Translations under genes and position numbers: made by a program | Notes under the pieces: model-generated | Databases searched by the model: none | Told to the model about the DNA's origin: nothing | Seen by the model: only the letters and a program-made list of their open reading frames with translations | In this document: piece after piece, positions 35,861 through 45,629 of the stretch | How positions within the stretch are numbered: the first letter of the stretch is position 1 | Layout of the letters: each line of letters begins with the position of its first letter | Assembly: GCF_900631615.1 (NCBI RefSeq) | Contig: NZ_LR131273.1 | Location: forward strand, 868,001 to 932,000 | DNA: 64,000 nt | Direction of reading: 5' to 3' | Origin: Tsukamurella paurometabola | Lineage (GTDB): Bacteria > Actinomycetota > Actinomycetes > Mycobacteriales > Mycobacteriaceae

Positions 35861-35890
35861 TCTCCTCGGCGGCCCCGGAGCCTGAGGAGA
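35861..35890 (-). terminator. Candidate hairpin after gpm1
   Basis: TCTCCTC (35861-35867) with the adjacent GGC pairs with GCC-T-GAGGAGA (ending 35890), with one bulged base. It sits between the phosphoglycerate mutase stop and the acetyltransferase start on the minus strand. The tail is only weakly T-rich. Confidence 0.45.
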
Positions 35891-35915
35891 AACTTAAGGG
35901 GCGGTACCGAAACGA

Positions 35916-36662
35916 CTACTTGGCGCCCTGGTTCGCGACCGCAGCGGCGCCGGCGGCGGCGGCCTCGGGATCCAGGTAGGTGCCGCCGGGGTTGGCGACG
36001 GTGCCGTCCTCGGTGAACGTGTAGGTGAGCGGGATCCCGGTGGGGATGTTGAGCTGTGCGATGTCGGCGTCGGAAATGCCGTCGAGGTGCTTGACGAGGG
36101 CGCGCAGCGAGTTGCCGTGCGCCGCCACCAGCACCGTCTTCCCCTGCGCGACCTGCGGCTCGATGACGGCCTGGTAGTAGGGCACGAACCGCTTGACCAC
36201 GTCGAGGAGGCATTCGGTGAGCGGCACCTGCGGGAGGTGGGCGTACCGCGGGTCGTCGGTCTGGCTGTACTCGTCGGCGGGGTCGATCGCGGGCGGCGGG
36301 GTGTCGTAGCTGCGGCGCCACAGCATGAACTGCTCGTCGCCGTACTTGTCCTTGGTCTCGGCCTTGTTCAGGCCCTGCAGCGCGCCGTAGTGCCGCTCGT
36401 TGAGGCGCCAGTCGCGCACGACGGGGATCCAGTGCCGGTCCGCGGCGTCCAGCGCGAGGTTCGCGGTGGTGATCGCGCGGCGCAGCAGCGAGGTGTACAG
36501 GAGGTCCGGCAGCAGGCCGGCCTCCTTGAGCAGCTCACCGCCGCGGACGGCCTCGCCGCGCCCCTTCTCCGTCAGCGCCACATCGACCCAGCCGGTGAAC
36601 TGGTTGGACGCGTTCCACTCGCTCTCGCCGTGACGGAGCAGGATCAGGGTGCCGTAGGTCAT
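35916..36662 (-). CDS. gpm1: 2,3-bisphosphoglycerate-dependent phosphoglycerate mutase
   Basis: A 248-residue d[23 protein letters not shown] carries the phospho-accepting His11; [15 protein letters not shown] and [20 protein letters not shown] give the second active-site histidine region. It interconverts 3- and 2-phosphoglycerate in glycolysis. The C-terminus has an Ala-rich extension. It precedes senX3-regX3, the mycobacterial order. Confidence 0.95.
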   Translation of the reverse strand: MTYGTLILLRHGESEWNASNQFTGWVDVALTEKGRGEAVRGGELLKEAGLLPDLLYTSLLRRAITTANLALDAADRHWIPVVRDWRLNERHYGALQGLNKAETKDKYGDEQFMLWRRSYDTPPPAIDPADEYSQTDDPRYAHLPQVPLTECLLDVVKRFVPYYQAVIEPQVAQGKTVLVAAHGNSLRALVKHLDGISDADIAQLNIPTGIPLTYTFTEDGTVANPGGTYLDPEAAAAGAAAVANQGAK

Positions 36663-36788
36663 GCGCCGTAGTTTAACGCTCACAGAAGGAGCTGCAGCCC
36701 GCACTGGTACCGCGCAGTCCTTTAGTATGAGTCCGAATTTTGCGTCCACCGGTGCCGCCGGGGAGCGAGGACCGAGAAAGGGATCGCC

Positions 36789-37670
36789 GTGTCCGACCAG
36801 GATCCCCAGCATTACCACCAGAGCGGACATCCCCACGGGCAGGTGCCGTATCCGCCGCAATTCCAACAGCAGTACCAACCATCGAATGGCGGCTGGGGTG
36901 CGCCTCCTCCGCCCAAGCAGCGGCGCATCCCTGTCCCCTTGCTGGTGTCGCTCATCGCGATCGTCTCGATCGTCGTGATCGCCGTGGTAGCGATCGTCAT
37001 CGCGCAGGCCACCAAGAAGGACGACGAACTCACATTCGGCTCCGCTCCCGCTACGTCCGCCGCCGAGCCCGCGGAAAACGCCGAAGATTCGAGCGTGCTT
37101 CGGATCATCCCTGCATCGGTGCTGCCGTCCGCTCAGCAGATGACAGATGTGACGCTGCAGTCCTTCAAAGCCATCAACTCGCCCTATACCGGGATCGATC
37201 CGGACTCGAAGACAGAGCCCGCCGCTTGCGCCCTGGCGTCGGCACCCTTCAGCCAGTCCGCCATCGGGAAGACCACCAGCGTTGCGGGGCAGCGGTATAC
37301 CGACAACACGGCCGAGATGTACCGTGCGTTCGGCTACGTGCAGGTCGGAGTCTTCCCCTCCGCTGCCGACGCGAACGCCGCGCAGGAGTCGGTCAAGAAC
37401 GTGATCACCACCTGCACCAAGTTCACCCAACTACCCGAGGCGCCCAACAATAGGCCGTACGACCGCACCGTCAGCATCCTCAGCGCCACCGCTCCTCTCG
37501 CCTGGGCCACAACGGTGACCCCCGCGGACGACGGGCCGTGGGTATGCACCCTGACGTTCCAGACCCACAAGAATCTCACCATCGCGACCAACTACTGCCG
37601 TGGCGGGAACACCGACGCCGGCCGCGAGATCGGAAAGATTGTGCTGAAGAACATCGAGGGACAGCGATGA
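36789..37670 (+). CDS. Membrane protein with PknH-sensor-like extracellular domain
   Basis: A 293-residue protein from GTG 36789. A His/Pro/Gln-rich cytoplasmic head (about 45 residues) precedes one membrane helix ([27 protein letters not shown]) and an external domain of about 200 residues with four cysteines ([28 protein letters not shown]). That layout resembles the PknH C-terminal sensor domain, which is held by two disulfides; here it is fused to no kinase. Ligand unknown. Its stop overlaps the next start (ATGA). The two genes look more A/T-rich than their surroundings. Confidence 0.7.
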   Translation: MSDQDPQHYHQSGHPHGQVPYPPQFQQQYQPSNGGWGAPPPPKQRRIPVPLLVSLIAIVSIVVIAVVAIVIAQATKKDDELTFGSAPATSAAEPAENAEDSSVLRIIPASVLPSAQQMTDVTLQSFKAINSPYTGIDPDSKTEPAACALASAPFSQSAIGKTTSVAGQRYTDNTAEMYRAFGYVQVGVFPSAADANAAQESVKNVITTCTKFTQLPEAPNNRPYDRTVSILSATAPLAWATTVTPADDGPWVCTLTFQTHKNLTIATNYCRGGNTDAGREIGKIVLKNIEGQR

Positions 37671-38842
37671 CCAACCCAGAGAATCCGAACGAACGGTTTG
37701 AGCAGCAGTCTCAGCAGCCCGGCGCACCCGGCTTTCCCCCCGCAGGCCCGCCGCCACCGAGCGTCCAGCAGCCTGGAGCGCAGCAGCCTGGCCCTGCAAT
37801 GGCGCACCCCAGCCCACTAGGGTCATATGCCGGCCCACCGGCGGGTACGCCGTTCGGCGGCTTTCCACCGCAAGGACCACCTCCCCGCCCCCAGTCCTTC
37901 GCCGCCCGATATCGGTGGTGGCTCGCGGGCGGCAGCATCGCACTGGTGGCGATCATCGCCGTGGTCACCGTGGTCGCCGTAATGACTGGGGGCTCAGATG
38001 ACACCAGCCCCAAGGCCGTGGTCTCCCGGTATCTCGACGCACTCAATCGCGGCGATGCCGCGACGGCGCTGAGCCTGTCGGATCCCGCCAACGACAAGCG
38101 ATTCCTCACAGATTCCGCACTCAAGGCGCAGTACCAGCGCGACAAGATCACGGGCGTCCAGCTGTCCGAGGGCATGTCTGCGGGCGAGTTCACGACGATC
38201 GCCGCAAACTACAACGTCGGCGATCAGGTGGTCAGCGGGAGCATCAAGGTAAACAAGCGTGCTGATGGTTGGAAGCTGGAGGACGGCGTCCTCACGGTGA
38301 CGCTCGGCACCACGACCCCCGCGGTACTAGGTCTGGCGACATTGTTCGGCACGAAGCTCTCCGAGGGCACGACAAAGATCAACGTCTTCCCAGGCCCTCT
38401 GTACTGGGGTACGACAACGAACAACCTACAGATCACCTCTGACTCATCGGTGGGCAGCACGCTCGCACCGTTCACGCCGTCGACCCGCTACATGACGGTG
38501 CGTACTGCGGTCACTGAATCCGGGGCCGAGGCTGCACGCCAAGCGGTACGTGAGTGGGCCGAGGGCTGTGCGAAGTCACGGAAGTGGGACGCCTCCGACG
38601 TGGCCGGCTGCAAGCAGATGTCATACACCTTGGGTACCGCAGGAGAGGTGACATGGACCGCGCCCACCGACTACACGAAGCTCACGATCACCCCGGATGC
38701 GCTCGGCGCCGCGAAGGCAACTGTGCGGGGCGATCTGAATTGGACAGCGGGTGGCGCTGGTCGCCAGGAATCCGTGCGCCAGATGATTTACGGCACTGTC
38801 GATCTCAGCGCAAATCCAGCAGTGTTCGTTAGTAGCTTCTAA
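37667..38842 (+). CDS. Membrane protein with DUF4878/NTF2-like external domain
   Basis: A 391-residue protein: a Pro/Gln/Gly-rich cytoplasmic head (about 85 residues), one membrane helix (WWLAGGSIALVAIIAVVTVVAVM) and a long external part starting SPKAVVSRYLDALNRGDAATALSLSD, the opening I associate with DUF4878-type NTF2-like domains. A second external region has two cysteines (EGCAKSRKW, AGCKQMSY). Translationally coupled to the preceding PknH-sensor-like gene, so the two probably act together at the cell surface. Its 3' end overlaps the converging tetR by 14 bp. Confidence 0.65.
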   Translation: MTNPENPNERFEQQSQQPGAPGFPPAGPPPPSVQQPGAQQPGPAMAHPSPLGSYAGPPAGTPFGGFPPQGPPPRPQSFAARYRWWLAGGSIALVAIIAVVTVVAVMTGGSDDTSPKAVVSRYLDALNRGDAATALSLSDPANDKRFLTDSALKAQYQRDKITGVQLSEGMSAGEFTTIAANYNVGDQVVSGSIKVNKRADGWKLEDGVLTVTLGTTTPAVLGLATLFGTKLSEGTTKINVFPGPLYWGTTTNNLQITSDSSVGSTLAPFTPSTRYMTVRTAVTESGAEAARQAVREWAEGCAKSRKWDASDVAGCKQMSYTLGTAGEVTWTAPTDYTKLTITPDALGAAKATVRGDLNWTAGGAGRQESVRQMIYGTVDLSANPAVFVSSF

Positions 38843-39398
38843 GAAACAACCGGGCAATCGGCCCACGCAGGTCCGCGATGCTCGCCTCCGGGGTGCGCGG
38901 CGGGGCCAGGGAGCGCGCGCCGTGGAGCCGGTCGAAGAGCAGGCCCTCGAGCAGGCTGACCAGGTCAGCCGCGGCCCGGCCGGGGTCGACGGTGCCGAGC
39001 GCCGTGAACAGGCCGGTCGCGAGCGGCACGGAGAACAGGCAGGTCGCGAGGTCGGCGGCGAGCCCTTCCGCCTCCGCGTCCGGGGCGAGCGCGTACCGCG
39101 CGAGGGCGTCGCGCCGGCGGTCGGTGAGCAACAGGTGCAGTTGGTGCGCCGTCACGTCCGCCGCGACGTCGGGGTCGACGGAGTCCGGTGCCGCCTGCTC
39201 GAACGCGGCGCGGGACCGCTCGCGCAGGCGCCCGATCGCGGCGCGCAGCAGTTCCGAGCGGGTGCGGTAGTAGTACGACGTCGATCCCTTCGGGAGGTTC
39301 AGTCGCTTGTCGACGGCGCCGTGCGTCACCGCCCGGTTGCCGCCCGCGGCCGCGAGGTCCAGGACCGCCTCGCAGATCGCCGTGCGCCGTTCATCCAT
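38829..39398 (-). CDS. TetR-family repressor of the adjacent methyltransferase
   Basis: A 189-residue TetR protein: RTAICEAVLDLAAAGGNRAVTHGAVDKRLNLPKGSTSYYYRTRSELL is the helix-turn-helix region (about residues 4-50), and the rest is a helical ligand domain. It diverges from a SAM methyltransferase gene 66 bp away, and two CTCTA...TAGAG palindromes lie between. Autoregulation with control of the methyltransferase is inferred from position. Confidence 0.85.
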   Translation of the reverse strand: MDERRTAICEAVLDLAAAGGNRAVTHGAVDKRLNLPKGSTSYYYRTRSELLRAAIGRLRERSRAAFEQAAPDSVDPDVAADVTAHQLHLLLTDRRRDALARYALAPDAEAEGLAADLATCLFSVPLATGLFTALGTVDPGRAAADLVSLLEGLLFDRLHGARSLAPPRTPEASIADLRGPIARLFLRSY

Positions 39399-39421
39399 GC
39401 TTGCCCTCCCGGATCCCGATC

Positions 39422-39455
39422 CTCTATAACCATAGAGCACTCTACTTCTATAGAG
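39422..39455. promoter_or_regulatory. Two TetR operators between tetR and the methyltransferase gene
   Basis: CTCTATAACCATAGAG (39422-39437) has perfect 6-bp arms; CTCTACTTCTATAGAG (39440-39455) keeps the CTCTA/TAGAG arms. The two 16-bp sites start 18 bp apart and are A/T-rich. The second reaches to within 10 bp of the methyltransferase start, where a bound repressor would block it. Confidence 0.8.
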
Positions 39456-39464
39456 GGAGGCGAT

Positions 39465-40313
39465 ATGGACGACCGGCTCATCGACACCGTCGACGACACG
39501 GCGCGCTGGGTCGCGCACCACCGCGCGGTCGAATCCGCCCGGGCCGATGCGCTGTTCCGCGATCCGTTCGCCGCGCGCCTCGCCGGTACGACGGGCCGCG
39601 CCATCGCGGAGAGTGCGGCGCCCGCGGCGGGCGGCGGCGACGGCTGGTACCTCACCGCGCGCACGGTCCTGGTCGACGAGGCGGTGGCCACGGCCATCGC
39701 GGACGGCTGCGACACCGTCATCAACCTCGGCGCGGGACTCGATGCCCGTCCCTACCGGCTCGACCTGCCCGCCGACCTGGAGTGGATCGAGGTCGACCTG
39801 CCCACGATCCTGGAGCACAAGGCGGCGGTCCTCGCCGCCGAGGAAGCCCACTGCCGGTTGCGGCGGGTTGCGCTGGACCTGGCCGACGCCGGCGCGCTGG
39901 CTACGCTGCTGAGTGAGCTCGCGGGCCGCCGGGTCCTGGCCCTGTCCGAGGGCGTGGTCATGTACCTCTCCCCCGTTCAGGCCGACGCCCTCGCGGACAC
40001 TCTGCGCGCCGCGGGCGTGGCCCGCTGGTGCCTCGACCTCGGCTCCGCGGGCGTGGGTTCGGTCATGGCGGAACGGAACCGGGGCATCCTGCGGAGCGCA
40101 CCGTGGCGCTTCCTGCCCGCCGACGGCGTGGCTCATTTCGAGAACCGCGGGTGGTGCGCTGAGCGGATCGCCGCCCTGTTCCCGGCCGCCGTGGCGCTCG
40201 GGCGCCTCGACGCTCCCGAGGCGCACCGTCTGGCCGAGGGACCGCAGCCCGACCCCCGCGCCCCCGGCGACGCCCCGTGGAGCGGCGTGGTCACGTTCGT
40301 CCCGGCCCGCTAA
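39465..40313 (+). CDS. Class I SAM-dependent methyltransferase (PPM1/LCMT family)
   Basis: A 282-residue methyltransferase. [18 protein letters not shown] is the SAM-binding motif typical of the mycobacterial PPM/LCMT-type family (with [17 protein letters not shown] and [15 protein letters not shown]). Substrate unknown; family members methylate carboxyl groups of proteins or small acids. ATG 39465 follows GGGAGG. Stop overlaps the converging ctaD stop by 4 bp. Confidence 0.87.
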   Translation: MDDRLIDTVDDTARWVAHHRAVESARADALFRDPFAARLAGTTGRAIAESAAPAAGGGDGWYLTARTVLVDEAVATAIADGCDTVINLGAGLDARPYRLDLPADLEWIEVDLPTILEHKAAVLAAEEAHCRLRRVALDLADAGALATLLSELAGRRVLALSEGVVMYLSPVQADALADTLRAAGVARWCLDLGSAGVGSVMAERNRGILRSAPWRFLPADGVAHFENRGWCAERIAALFPAAVALGRLDAPEAHRLAEGPQPDPRAPGDAPWSGVVTFVPAR

Positions 40314-42019
40314 CGCGCGTTGTGCTTCTCCGCCCGCATGCGCTCGACCATGTGCGGGTAGTGCAGCTCGAACGCGGGCCGCTCGGAGCGGATGCGGGGC
40401 AGCTCGGTGAAGTTGTGCCGCGGCGGCGGGCAGCTGGTGGCCCACTCGAGGCTGTTGCCGAAGCCCCACGGATCGTCGACCGTGACCACCTCGCCGTAGC
40501 GGTAGCTCGTGAAGACGTTCCACACGAAGGGCAGCGTCGAGGCGCCCAGGATGAACGCGCCGACCGTCGAGATCCGGTTCAGGCTCGTGAAGCCGTCGCT
40601 CGCCAGGTAGTCCGCGTACCGGCGCGGCATGCCCTCCGCGCCGAGCCAGTGCTGCACCAGGAAGGTGGCGTGGAAGCCGATGAAGGTGAGCCAGAAGTGC
40701 CAGCGCGCGAGCCGCTCGTTCAGGAGGCGCCCCGTCGCCTTCGGGAACCAGAAGTAGACGCCGGCGAACGCCGCGAACACGATGGTGCCGAAGAGCGTGT
40801 AGTGGAAATGGGCGACCACGAAGTACGTGTCGGAGACGTGGAAGTCGAGCGGCGGCGACGCCAGCAGCACGCCGGTCAGGCCGCCGAAGAGGAAGGTCAC
40901 GAGAAAGCCGATCGAGAACAGCATCGGGGACTCGAAGGTCATGTTCCCCTTCCACATGGTGCCGATCCAGTTGAAGAACTTCACGCCCGTGGGCACCGCG
41001 ATGAGGAAGGTCATGAAGCTGAAGAAGGGCAGCAGCACCGCGCCGGTGGCGTACATGTGGTGCGCCCACACCGCCATCGAGATCGCGGCGATGGCCAGCG
41101 TCGCCATCACCAGCCCGCTGTAGCCGAAGATCGGCTTGCGGCTGAACACGGGGAAGATCTCGGAGACGATGCCGAAGAAGGGCAGGGCCAGCACGTACAC
41201 CTCGGGATGCCCGAAGAACCAGAACAGGTGCTGCCACAGGAGCGCCCCGCCGTTCGCCGCATCGAAGAGGTGCGCACCGAACTGCCGGTCCACCTCCAGC
41301 CCGACCAACGCGGACGCCAACAGCGGGAAGATCATCAGCGCGAGGACGCTCACCACGAACATGTTCCACGTGAAGATCGGCATCCGGAACATCGTCATCC
41401 CGGGCGCACGCAGGCAGAGCACGGTGGTCACCATGTTCACCGAAGCGAGGATCGTCCCGAGCCCGCCGACGGTCAGCCCCATCAACCACAGGTCGCCGCC
41501 GACGCCCGGACTGTGCGCGGCGTCGGACAACGGGGTGTATGCGGTCCAACCGAAGTCGGCCGCGCCTCCGGGAACCATGAAGCCCGCGGATGCGGTGAGG
41601 CCGCCGAACAGGTACAGCCAGTAGCCGACGGCGTTGAGCCGGGGGAACGCGACGTCGGGCGCGCCGATCTGCAGGGGCACGAGGTAGTTGGCGAAGCCGA
41701 ACGCGATCGGGGTCGCGTACAGCAGGAGCATCACCGTGCCGTGCATGGTGAACAACTGGTTGAACTGCTCGGTGGAGAGGAACTGCAGGCCGGGCTCCGC
41801 GAGCTCGCCCCGCATGATGAGGGCCATGAGGCCGCCCACGAAGAAGAACAGCATCGACGTGACGATGTACATCACGCCGATCGTCTTGTGATCCGTGGTG
41901 ACCACGAGGTCCCGGATCCATCCGCCGGCGGGCCTGCCGCGCGCGGGTTCGGGGCGCGCGGCGCGCAGCCGCCGCTCGGGTGCCACGTCCGTGGCGGTCG
42001 TCTCGGTTCCACCGTCCAT
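40310..42019 (-). CDS. ctaD: Cytochrome c oxidase subunit I
   Basis: A 569-residue haem-copper oxidase catalytic subunit with about twelve membrane helices. Haem and copper ligands are in [25 protein letters not shown] (with the His-Tyr pair), WAHHMYATG and [10 protein letters not shown]-channel and D-channel regions look normal. It reduces oxygen to water with proton pumping. No other oxidase subunit gene is nearby, so this may be a stand-alone or additional copy. Confidence 0.95.
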   Translation of the reverse strand: MDGGTETTATDVAPERRLRAARPEPARGRPAGGWIRDLVVTTDHKTIGVMYIVTSMLFFFVGGLMALIMRGELAEPGLQFLSTEQFNQLFTMHGTVMLLLYATPIAFGFANYLVPLQIGAPDVAFPRLNAVGYWLYLFGGLTASAGFMVPGGAADFGWTAYTPLSDAAHSPGVGGDLWLMGLTVGGLGTILASVNMVTTVLCLRAPGMTMFRMPIFTWNMFVVSVLALMIFPLLASALVGLEVDRQFGAHLFDAANGGALLWQHLFWFFGHPEVYVLALPFFGIVSEIFPVFSRKPIFGYSGLVMATLAIAAISMAVWAHHMYATGAVLLPFFSFMTFLIAVPTGVKFFNWIGTMWKGNMTFESPMLFSIGFLVTFLFGGLTGVLLASPPLDFHVSDTYFVVAHFHYTLFGTIVFAAFAGVYFWFPKATGRLLNERLARWHFWLTFIGFHATFLVQHWLGAEGMPRRYADYLASDGFTSLNRISTVGAFILGASTLPFVWNVFTSYRYGEVVTVDDPWGFGNSLEWATSCPPPRHNFTELPRIRSERPAFELHYPHMVERMRAEKHNAR

Positions 42020-42086
42020 GGATCGATCGTCGGCCGCGAGCGGCCCCGACGGGAGCGGCGGACGTCCCGATCGATGTCCCGCCGGT

Positions 42087-42500
42087 TCAGGACCAGGTGC
42101 GGCCGAAACCGCGGGCGCTGACCCGTTCGGCGAGGACCTCGACGACCTCGTACTTGCCGTCGTCGATGAACGGCCGCAGCGACAGTGCGTCCGTCACCGA
42201 CAGGGCGGACGAGTCCGTGCGCACGCGCGCGGGTCCGCGCACGATGACGCTCCAGGCCTGGTCCCCACCGACCTCGTCCACCTCGAAGGCCACCTCGTGC
42301 GCCACGACGGCCGAGGCGAGCTTGCTGCCCGGACCGGTCCGGAACAGGACGTTGCAGCCCTCGCCGAGCACGTAATTCACGGGGAAGACCTCGGCCTCAC
42401 CCCCGATCGCGATCACGATGCGCCCGACGTCCTTGCGGCGCAGCAATTCGGCCGCCTCGTCGCGATCGAGGACGGTGGTGCCGGCGGTGAAACGTTCCAT
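42087..42500 (-). CDS. Pyridoxamine 5'-phosphate oxidase-family flavoprotein
   Basis: A 137-residue PNPOx-like split-barrel protein: [47 protein letters not shown] is the flavin-binding half. In Mycobacteriales related proteins bind FMN or F420. The reaction is unknown. It lies between the LLM oxidoreductase and ctaD on the same strand. Confidence 0.82.
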   Translation of the reverse strand: MERFTAGTTVLDRDEAAELLRRKDVGRIVIAIGGEAEVFPVNYVLGEGCNVLFRTGPGSKLASAVVAHEVAFEVDEVGGDQAWSVIVRGPARVRTDSSALSVTDALSLRPFIDDGKYEVVEVLAERVSARGFGRTWS

Positions 42501-42625
42501 GACGCGCTCCTGGGGTCGGGGTGCGGACGGGTGCCCGCCGCCCCACTCTCACCCCGTCCGACGGCACGCCGCCAGGGACCTTCGTCGGGTCGCACGTCCC
42601 GGCCGGCCGGGAACGACGGTGCCGC

Positions 42626-43402
42626 CTACTGCGCGTCGCGCCAGCGCAGGAGGGCCTCGATGATCGTGTAGTCGAAGGCGGGAGCGGAGAGCTCGGCGGT
42701 GAACTGCGTCGCTCCCTCGGCGACGAGCTGATCGGCGAAGGCCAGCGCGTCATCGACACCGCCGCCGCGCGGGATGGCGACGTTGTGCGCGATCTCCTTC
42801 GGGTCGCGACCGATCTTCGCGCACGCCTCGGCGAGCACCGCCGACTTGTGCCGGTAGGTCTCCAGGTCCACGAAGTAGTGCCACACCGAGGCGTACTGCG
42901 CCACCAGGGGCAGCGTCTTCTTCTCGCCGCCACCGCCGATGAGGATCGGGATGTCCCGCGTAGGAGCGGGGTTGAGCTTGCTCCACCGCTCGGTGATCCG
43001 CGGCAGCGCGGCCCCGAGGTCGTCGAGCCGCGATCCGGCGGTACCGAATTCGTAGCCGTACTCGTCGTAGTCGCGCTGGAACCATCCGGAGCCGATGCCC
43101 AGGATCAGGCGGCCCTTCGAGATGTGGTCGACGGTGCGCGCCATGTCGGCGAGCAGATCGGGGTTGCGATAGCTGTTGCAGGTGACCAGGGCGCCGATCT
43201 CGATCCGCGAGGTCTGCTCGGCCCAGGCGGCGAGCATCGTCCAGCACTCGAGGTGCGTGCCGTCGGGGTCGCCGGACAGTGGGAAGAAGTGATCCCAGTT
43301 GTAGACGACGTCGACACCCAGATCCTCGAGCTTGGCGACGGCGTCGCGGAGCTGCTGGTAGTCGGTGAAGTGCTGGGGCTGAAGCTGGACTCCGATGCGC
43401 AT
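42626..43402 (-). CDS. LLM-class (probably F420-dependent) oxidoreductase
   Basis: A 258-residue luciferase-like monooxygenase-family TIM barrel: VYNWDHFFPLSGDPDG, RIEIGALVTCNSYRNPDLLADMARTVDHISKGRLILGIGSGWFQRDYDEYG, PILIGGGGEKKTL. The glycine-rich strand and VDHISKGRLILGIGSGW are typical for F420- or FMN-dependent members in actinobacteria. Substrate unknown. Confidence 0.87.
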   Translation of the reverse strand: MRIGVQLQPQHFTDYQQLRDAVAKLEDLGVDVVYNWDHFFPLSGDPDGTHLECWTMLAAWAEQTSRIEIGALVTCNSYRNPDLLADMARTVDHISKGRLILGIGSGWFQRDYDEYGYEFGTAGSRLDDLGAALPRITERWSKLNPAPTRDIPILIGGGGEKKTLPLVAQYASVWHYFVDLETYRHKSAVLAEACAKIGRDPKEIAHNVAIPRGGGVDDALAFADQLVAEGATQFTAELSAPAFDYTIIEALLRWRDAQ

Positions 43403-43416
43403 GGCGTCGACGCTAC

Positions 43417-44643
43417 TCAGCGCTCCCGGCACGCGCTGGCCGAACCGGGAAGCACTGCGATGACCAGCACGAACGCCGCGGCGACGGCGACCGAGACCGC
43501 GACGACGAGACCCGTCCACCCGAGCGCCGCGAACGCCGCGCCGCCGGACGCCCCGAGCACCGACGAGCCCGCGTAGTAGCAGAACAGGTACCCCGAGGAC
43601 GCCTCCGCGCGGTGTTCGGTCGCGAGCCGCCCCACCCAGCCGCTGGCGACGCTGTGCGCCGCGAAGAAGCCCGCGGTGAAGACGACCATCCCCGCGAGCA
43701 CGGCGGGTGTCGAGTCGGGCAGCGTGACCAGCAGGCCCGCGCCCATCGTCGCGATCGAGCCCAGCAGGACGCGGCGCCGGCCGCGGCGGTCCGCCAGCCG
43801 GCCCGCCGCACCGGAGGAGAACGTCCCCGCGAGGTAGATGAGGAAGACCAGCCCCACGACGCCGGGCGCGAACGCGAAGGGCGCTGCCAGCAGCCGGAAT
43901 CCGAGGAAGTTGTAGACACTGACGAAGCCGCCCATGAGCAGGAAGGCGAGCACGAACAGGGTCGCGAGTTCGGGGCGGCGGAGGTGGCCGAGCATGCCGC
44001 GCACCGTCGTCCCCACCGAGACCGGCGTCGGAACGTGGAAGCGCGATGCCGGGAGCGTGCGGATCATCACCACCGTGAGCACCGCCGCGGCGACGGCGAA
44101 CAACTCCATGGCGCCGCGCCAGGCCATGACGTCGAGGCCCACCGCCGTCACGACGCGGCCGAGGAGCCCACCGATCGTCGTGCCCGCGACGTACCGCCCC
44201 ATCGCCCCGCCGAGGTCGCGCCCGTCCACCTCCTCGGCCAGGTAGGCCATGGCGACGGCGGGGACGCCCGCGAGCGCGATCCCCTGCAGCGCACGGAGAG
44301 TCAGGAGGAGGGGCAGGCTCGGCGCGAGCGGGATCACCAGGCCCAGCAGCACGGCGGCGACGGCCGACACCGTCATCACCCGGGTCCGGCCGAAGCGTTC
44401 GGACAGCGCGCTGACGGGGATGATCGCCAGCGCCAGCAGGCCGGTGGTGACGGAGACCGCGAGCGCGGAGACCGCCGGTGCCGCACCGAAGACCCGCGTC
44501 AGCTCGGGGAGCACGGCCTGCGTCGAGTACATCGAGCCGAAGGTCGTCAGGCCCGCGACGAACAGCGCCAGGGTGGTCCGACGGTACGCGGGTGTCCCGG
44601 CCCGGAGCGGCGCGGTCCCGATGCTGTCGACGGTGGCGGTCAT
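43417..44643 (-). CDS. MFS transporter, LysR-linked
   Basis: A 408-residue major-facilitator protein with twelve predicted helices. The A-motif between helices 2 and 3 reads ALSERFGRTRVM, and the second half has GRLADRRGRRRVLL. It resembles YnfM/arabinose-efflux-type exporters. It diverges from a LysR gene, which likely controls it. ATG 44643 starts MTATVDSIG; substrate unknown. Confidence 0.85.
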   Translation of the reverse strand: MTATVDSIGTAPLRAGTPAYRRTTLALFVAGLTTFGSMYSTQAVLPELTRVFGAAPAVSALAVSVTTGLLALAIIPVSALSERFGRTRVMTVSAVAAVLLGLVIPLAPSLPLLLTLRALQGIALAGVPAVAMAYLAEEVDGRDLGGAMGRYVAGTTIGGLLGRVVTAVGLDVMAWRGAMELFAVAAAVLTVVMIRTLPASRFHVPTPVSVGTTVRGMLGHLRRPELATLFVLAFLLMGGFVSVYNFLGFRLLAAPFAFAPGVVGLVFLIYLAGTFSSGAAGRLADRRGRRRVLLGSIATMGAGLLVTLPDSTPAVLAGMVVFTAGFFAAHSVASGWVGRLATEHRAEASSGYLFCYYAGSSVLGASGGAAFAALGWTGLVVAVSVAVAAAFVLVIAVLPGSASACRER

Positions 44644-44685
44644 GGGACTCACCTTGCTCCGGAACTGACGATGTGTGAAATGCAT

Positions 44686-44699
44686 GGATCAGTCGATCC
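44686..44699. promoter_or_regulatory. Palindrome between the MFS and LysR genes
   Basis: GGATC-AGTC-GATCC is a perfect inverted repeat in the 71-bp divergent gap, where a LysR-type autoregulatory site is expected. It lacks the strict T-N11-A form, so it is only a candidate. Confidence 0.45.
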
Positions 44700-44714
44700 T
44701 GATAGAAATAACGC

Positions 44715-45626
44715 ATGACCGCAGCTGGTAGGCCCGTTCCGAGCACGGCGGACGACCTCGCGCGGTTCATCACACTGGCCGAGACCCAGCACATGACCGA
44801 CGCCGCGGCGGCGCTGCGGATCACGCAGCCCACGCTGTCGCGCACTCTGGCGCGACTCGAAGCGGACATCGGGGCGCCGCTCTTCGACCGGCGGCACGGG
44901 CGGCTCGTGCTCAACGCGAGCGGCGAGATCTACCTCGACCACGCGCGCCGCGCACACGCCGAGCTGGAGGCGGCACGGGCGCAGATCGCGGACCTGCGCA
45001 GCCCGTCGCAGGGCACGATCCGGCTCTCGTTCCTGCACTCCTTCGGCGTCGCGCTGGTGCCGCGACTGGTCTCCGGCTTCCGGGAGCGGGAGCCGCGGGT
45101 GACGTTCGAGCTGTCGCAGTTCGCCGCCGGGACGGTCACCGAGCGGGTGCTCGCCGACGAGGCGGACCTCGCGATCGTCTCGCCCCGCCCCGCGACCAGC
45201 GCCGTCGCCTTCGGGTTGCTCGCGGTGCAACGCCTGGCCCTCGCGGTCCCCGCAGGTCATCCGCTGGCCGAGCGCGCGTCCGTGCACCTGTCCGAGGCGG
45301 CGGACGCGGACTTCATCACGATGCACCCCGAGTTCGGCCTGCGCCGCATCCTCGAGGAGCGCTGCGCCGCCGCGGGGTTCCGGCCGCGGATCGCCTTCGA
45401 GTCCTCCGAGTCGTTCACCGTCGCCGGCCTGGTCGCCGCCGGCCTCGGGGTGGCGCTCCTTCCGGTCGACGAGGACCCCCTCTGGCCGCCCGGCCTCGTG
45501 CTGGTGCCCATGTCCGGACCCGCGCCCACCCGCGAGGTGGGCCTCCTCTGGCGACCCGACACCGCGCTGCCCCGGGCGGTGCGCGCCTTCCGCGACTACG
45601 CCTTCGAGCGCGCAGCGCGGACGTAG
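44715..45626 (+). CDS. LysR-family transcriptional regulator
   Basis: A 303-residue LysR protein: FITLAETQHMTDAAAALRITQPTLSRTLARLEADIGAPLFDRRHGRLVLNASG is the N-terminal winged helix (about residues 15-65), followed by the effector domain (GTIRLSFLHSFGVALVPRLVSGFREREPRVTFELS). It likely activates or represses the divergent exporter. ATG 44715 starts MTAAGRPVPS. Confidence 0.9.
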   Translation: MTAAGRPVPSTADDLARFITLAETQHMTDAAAALRITQPTLSRTLARLEADIGAPLFDRRHGRLVLNASGEIYLDHARRAHAELEAARAQIADLRSPSQGTIRLSFLHSFGVALVPRLVSGFREREPRVTFELSQFAAGTVTERVLADEADLAIVSPRPATSAVAFGLLAVQRLALAVPAGHPLAERASVHLSEAADADFITMHPEFGLRRILEERCAAAGFRPRIAFESSESFTVAGLVAAGLGVALLPVDEDPLWPPGLVLVPMSGPAPTREVGLLWRPDTALPRAVRAFRDYAFERAART

Positions 45627-45629
45627 ACG

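Noticed and set aside
36789-38842. Serine/threonine kinase PknH-like gene
   Set aside because: Only the sensor-like external domain is present; no kinase motif (glycine loop, HRD, DFG) occurs in either protein.
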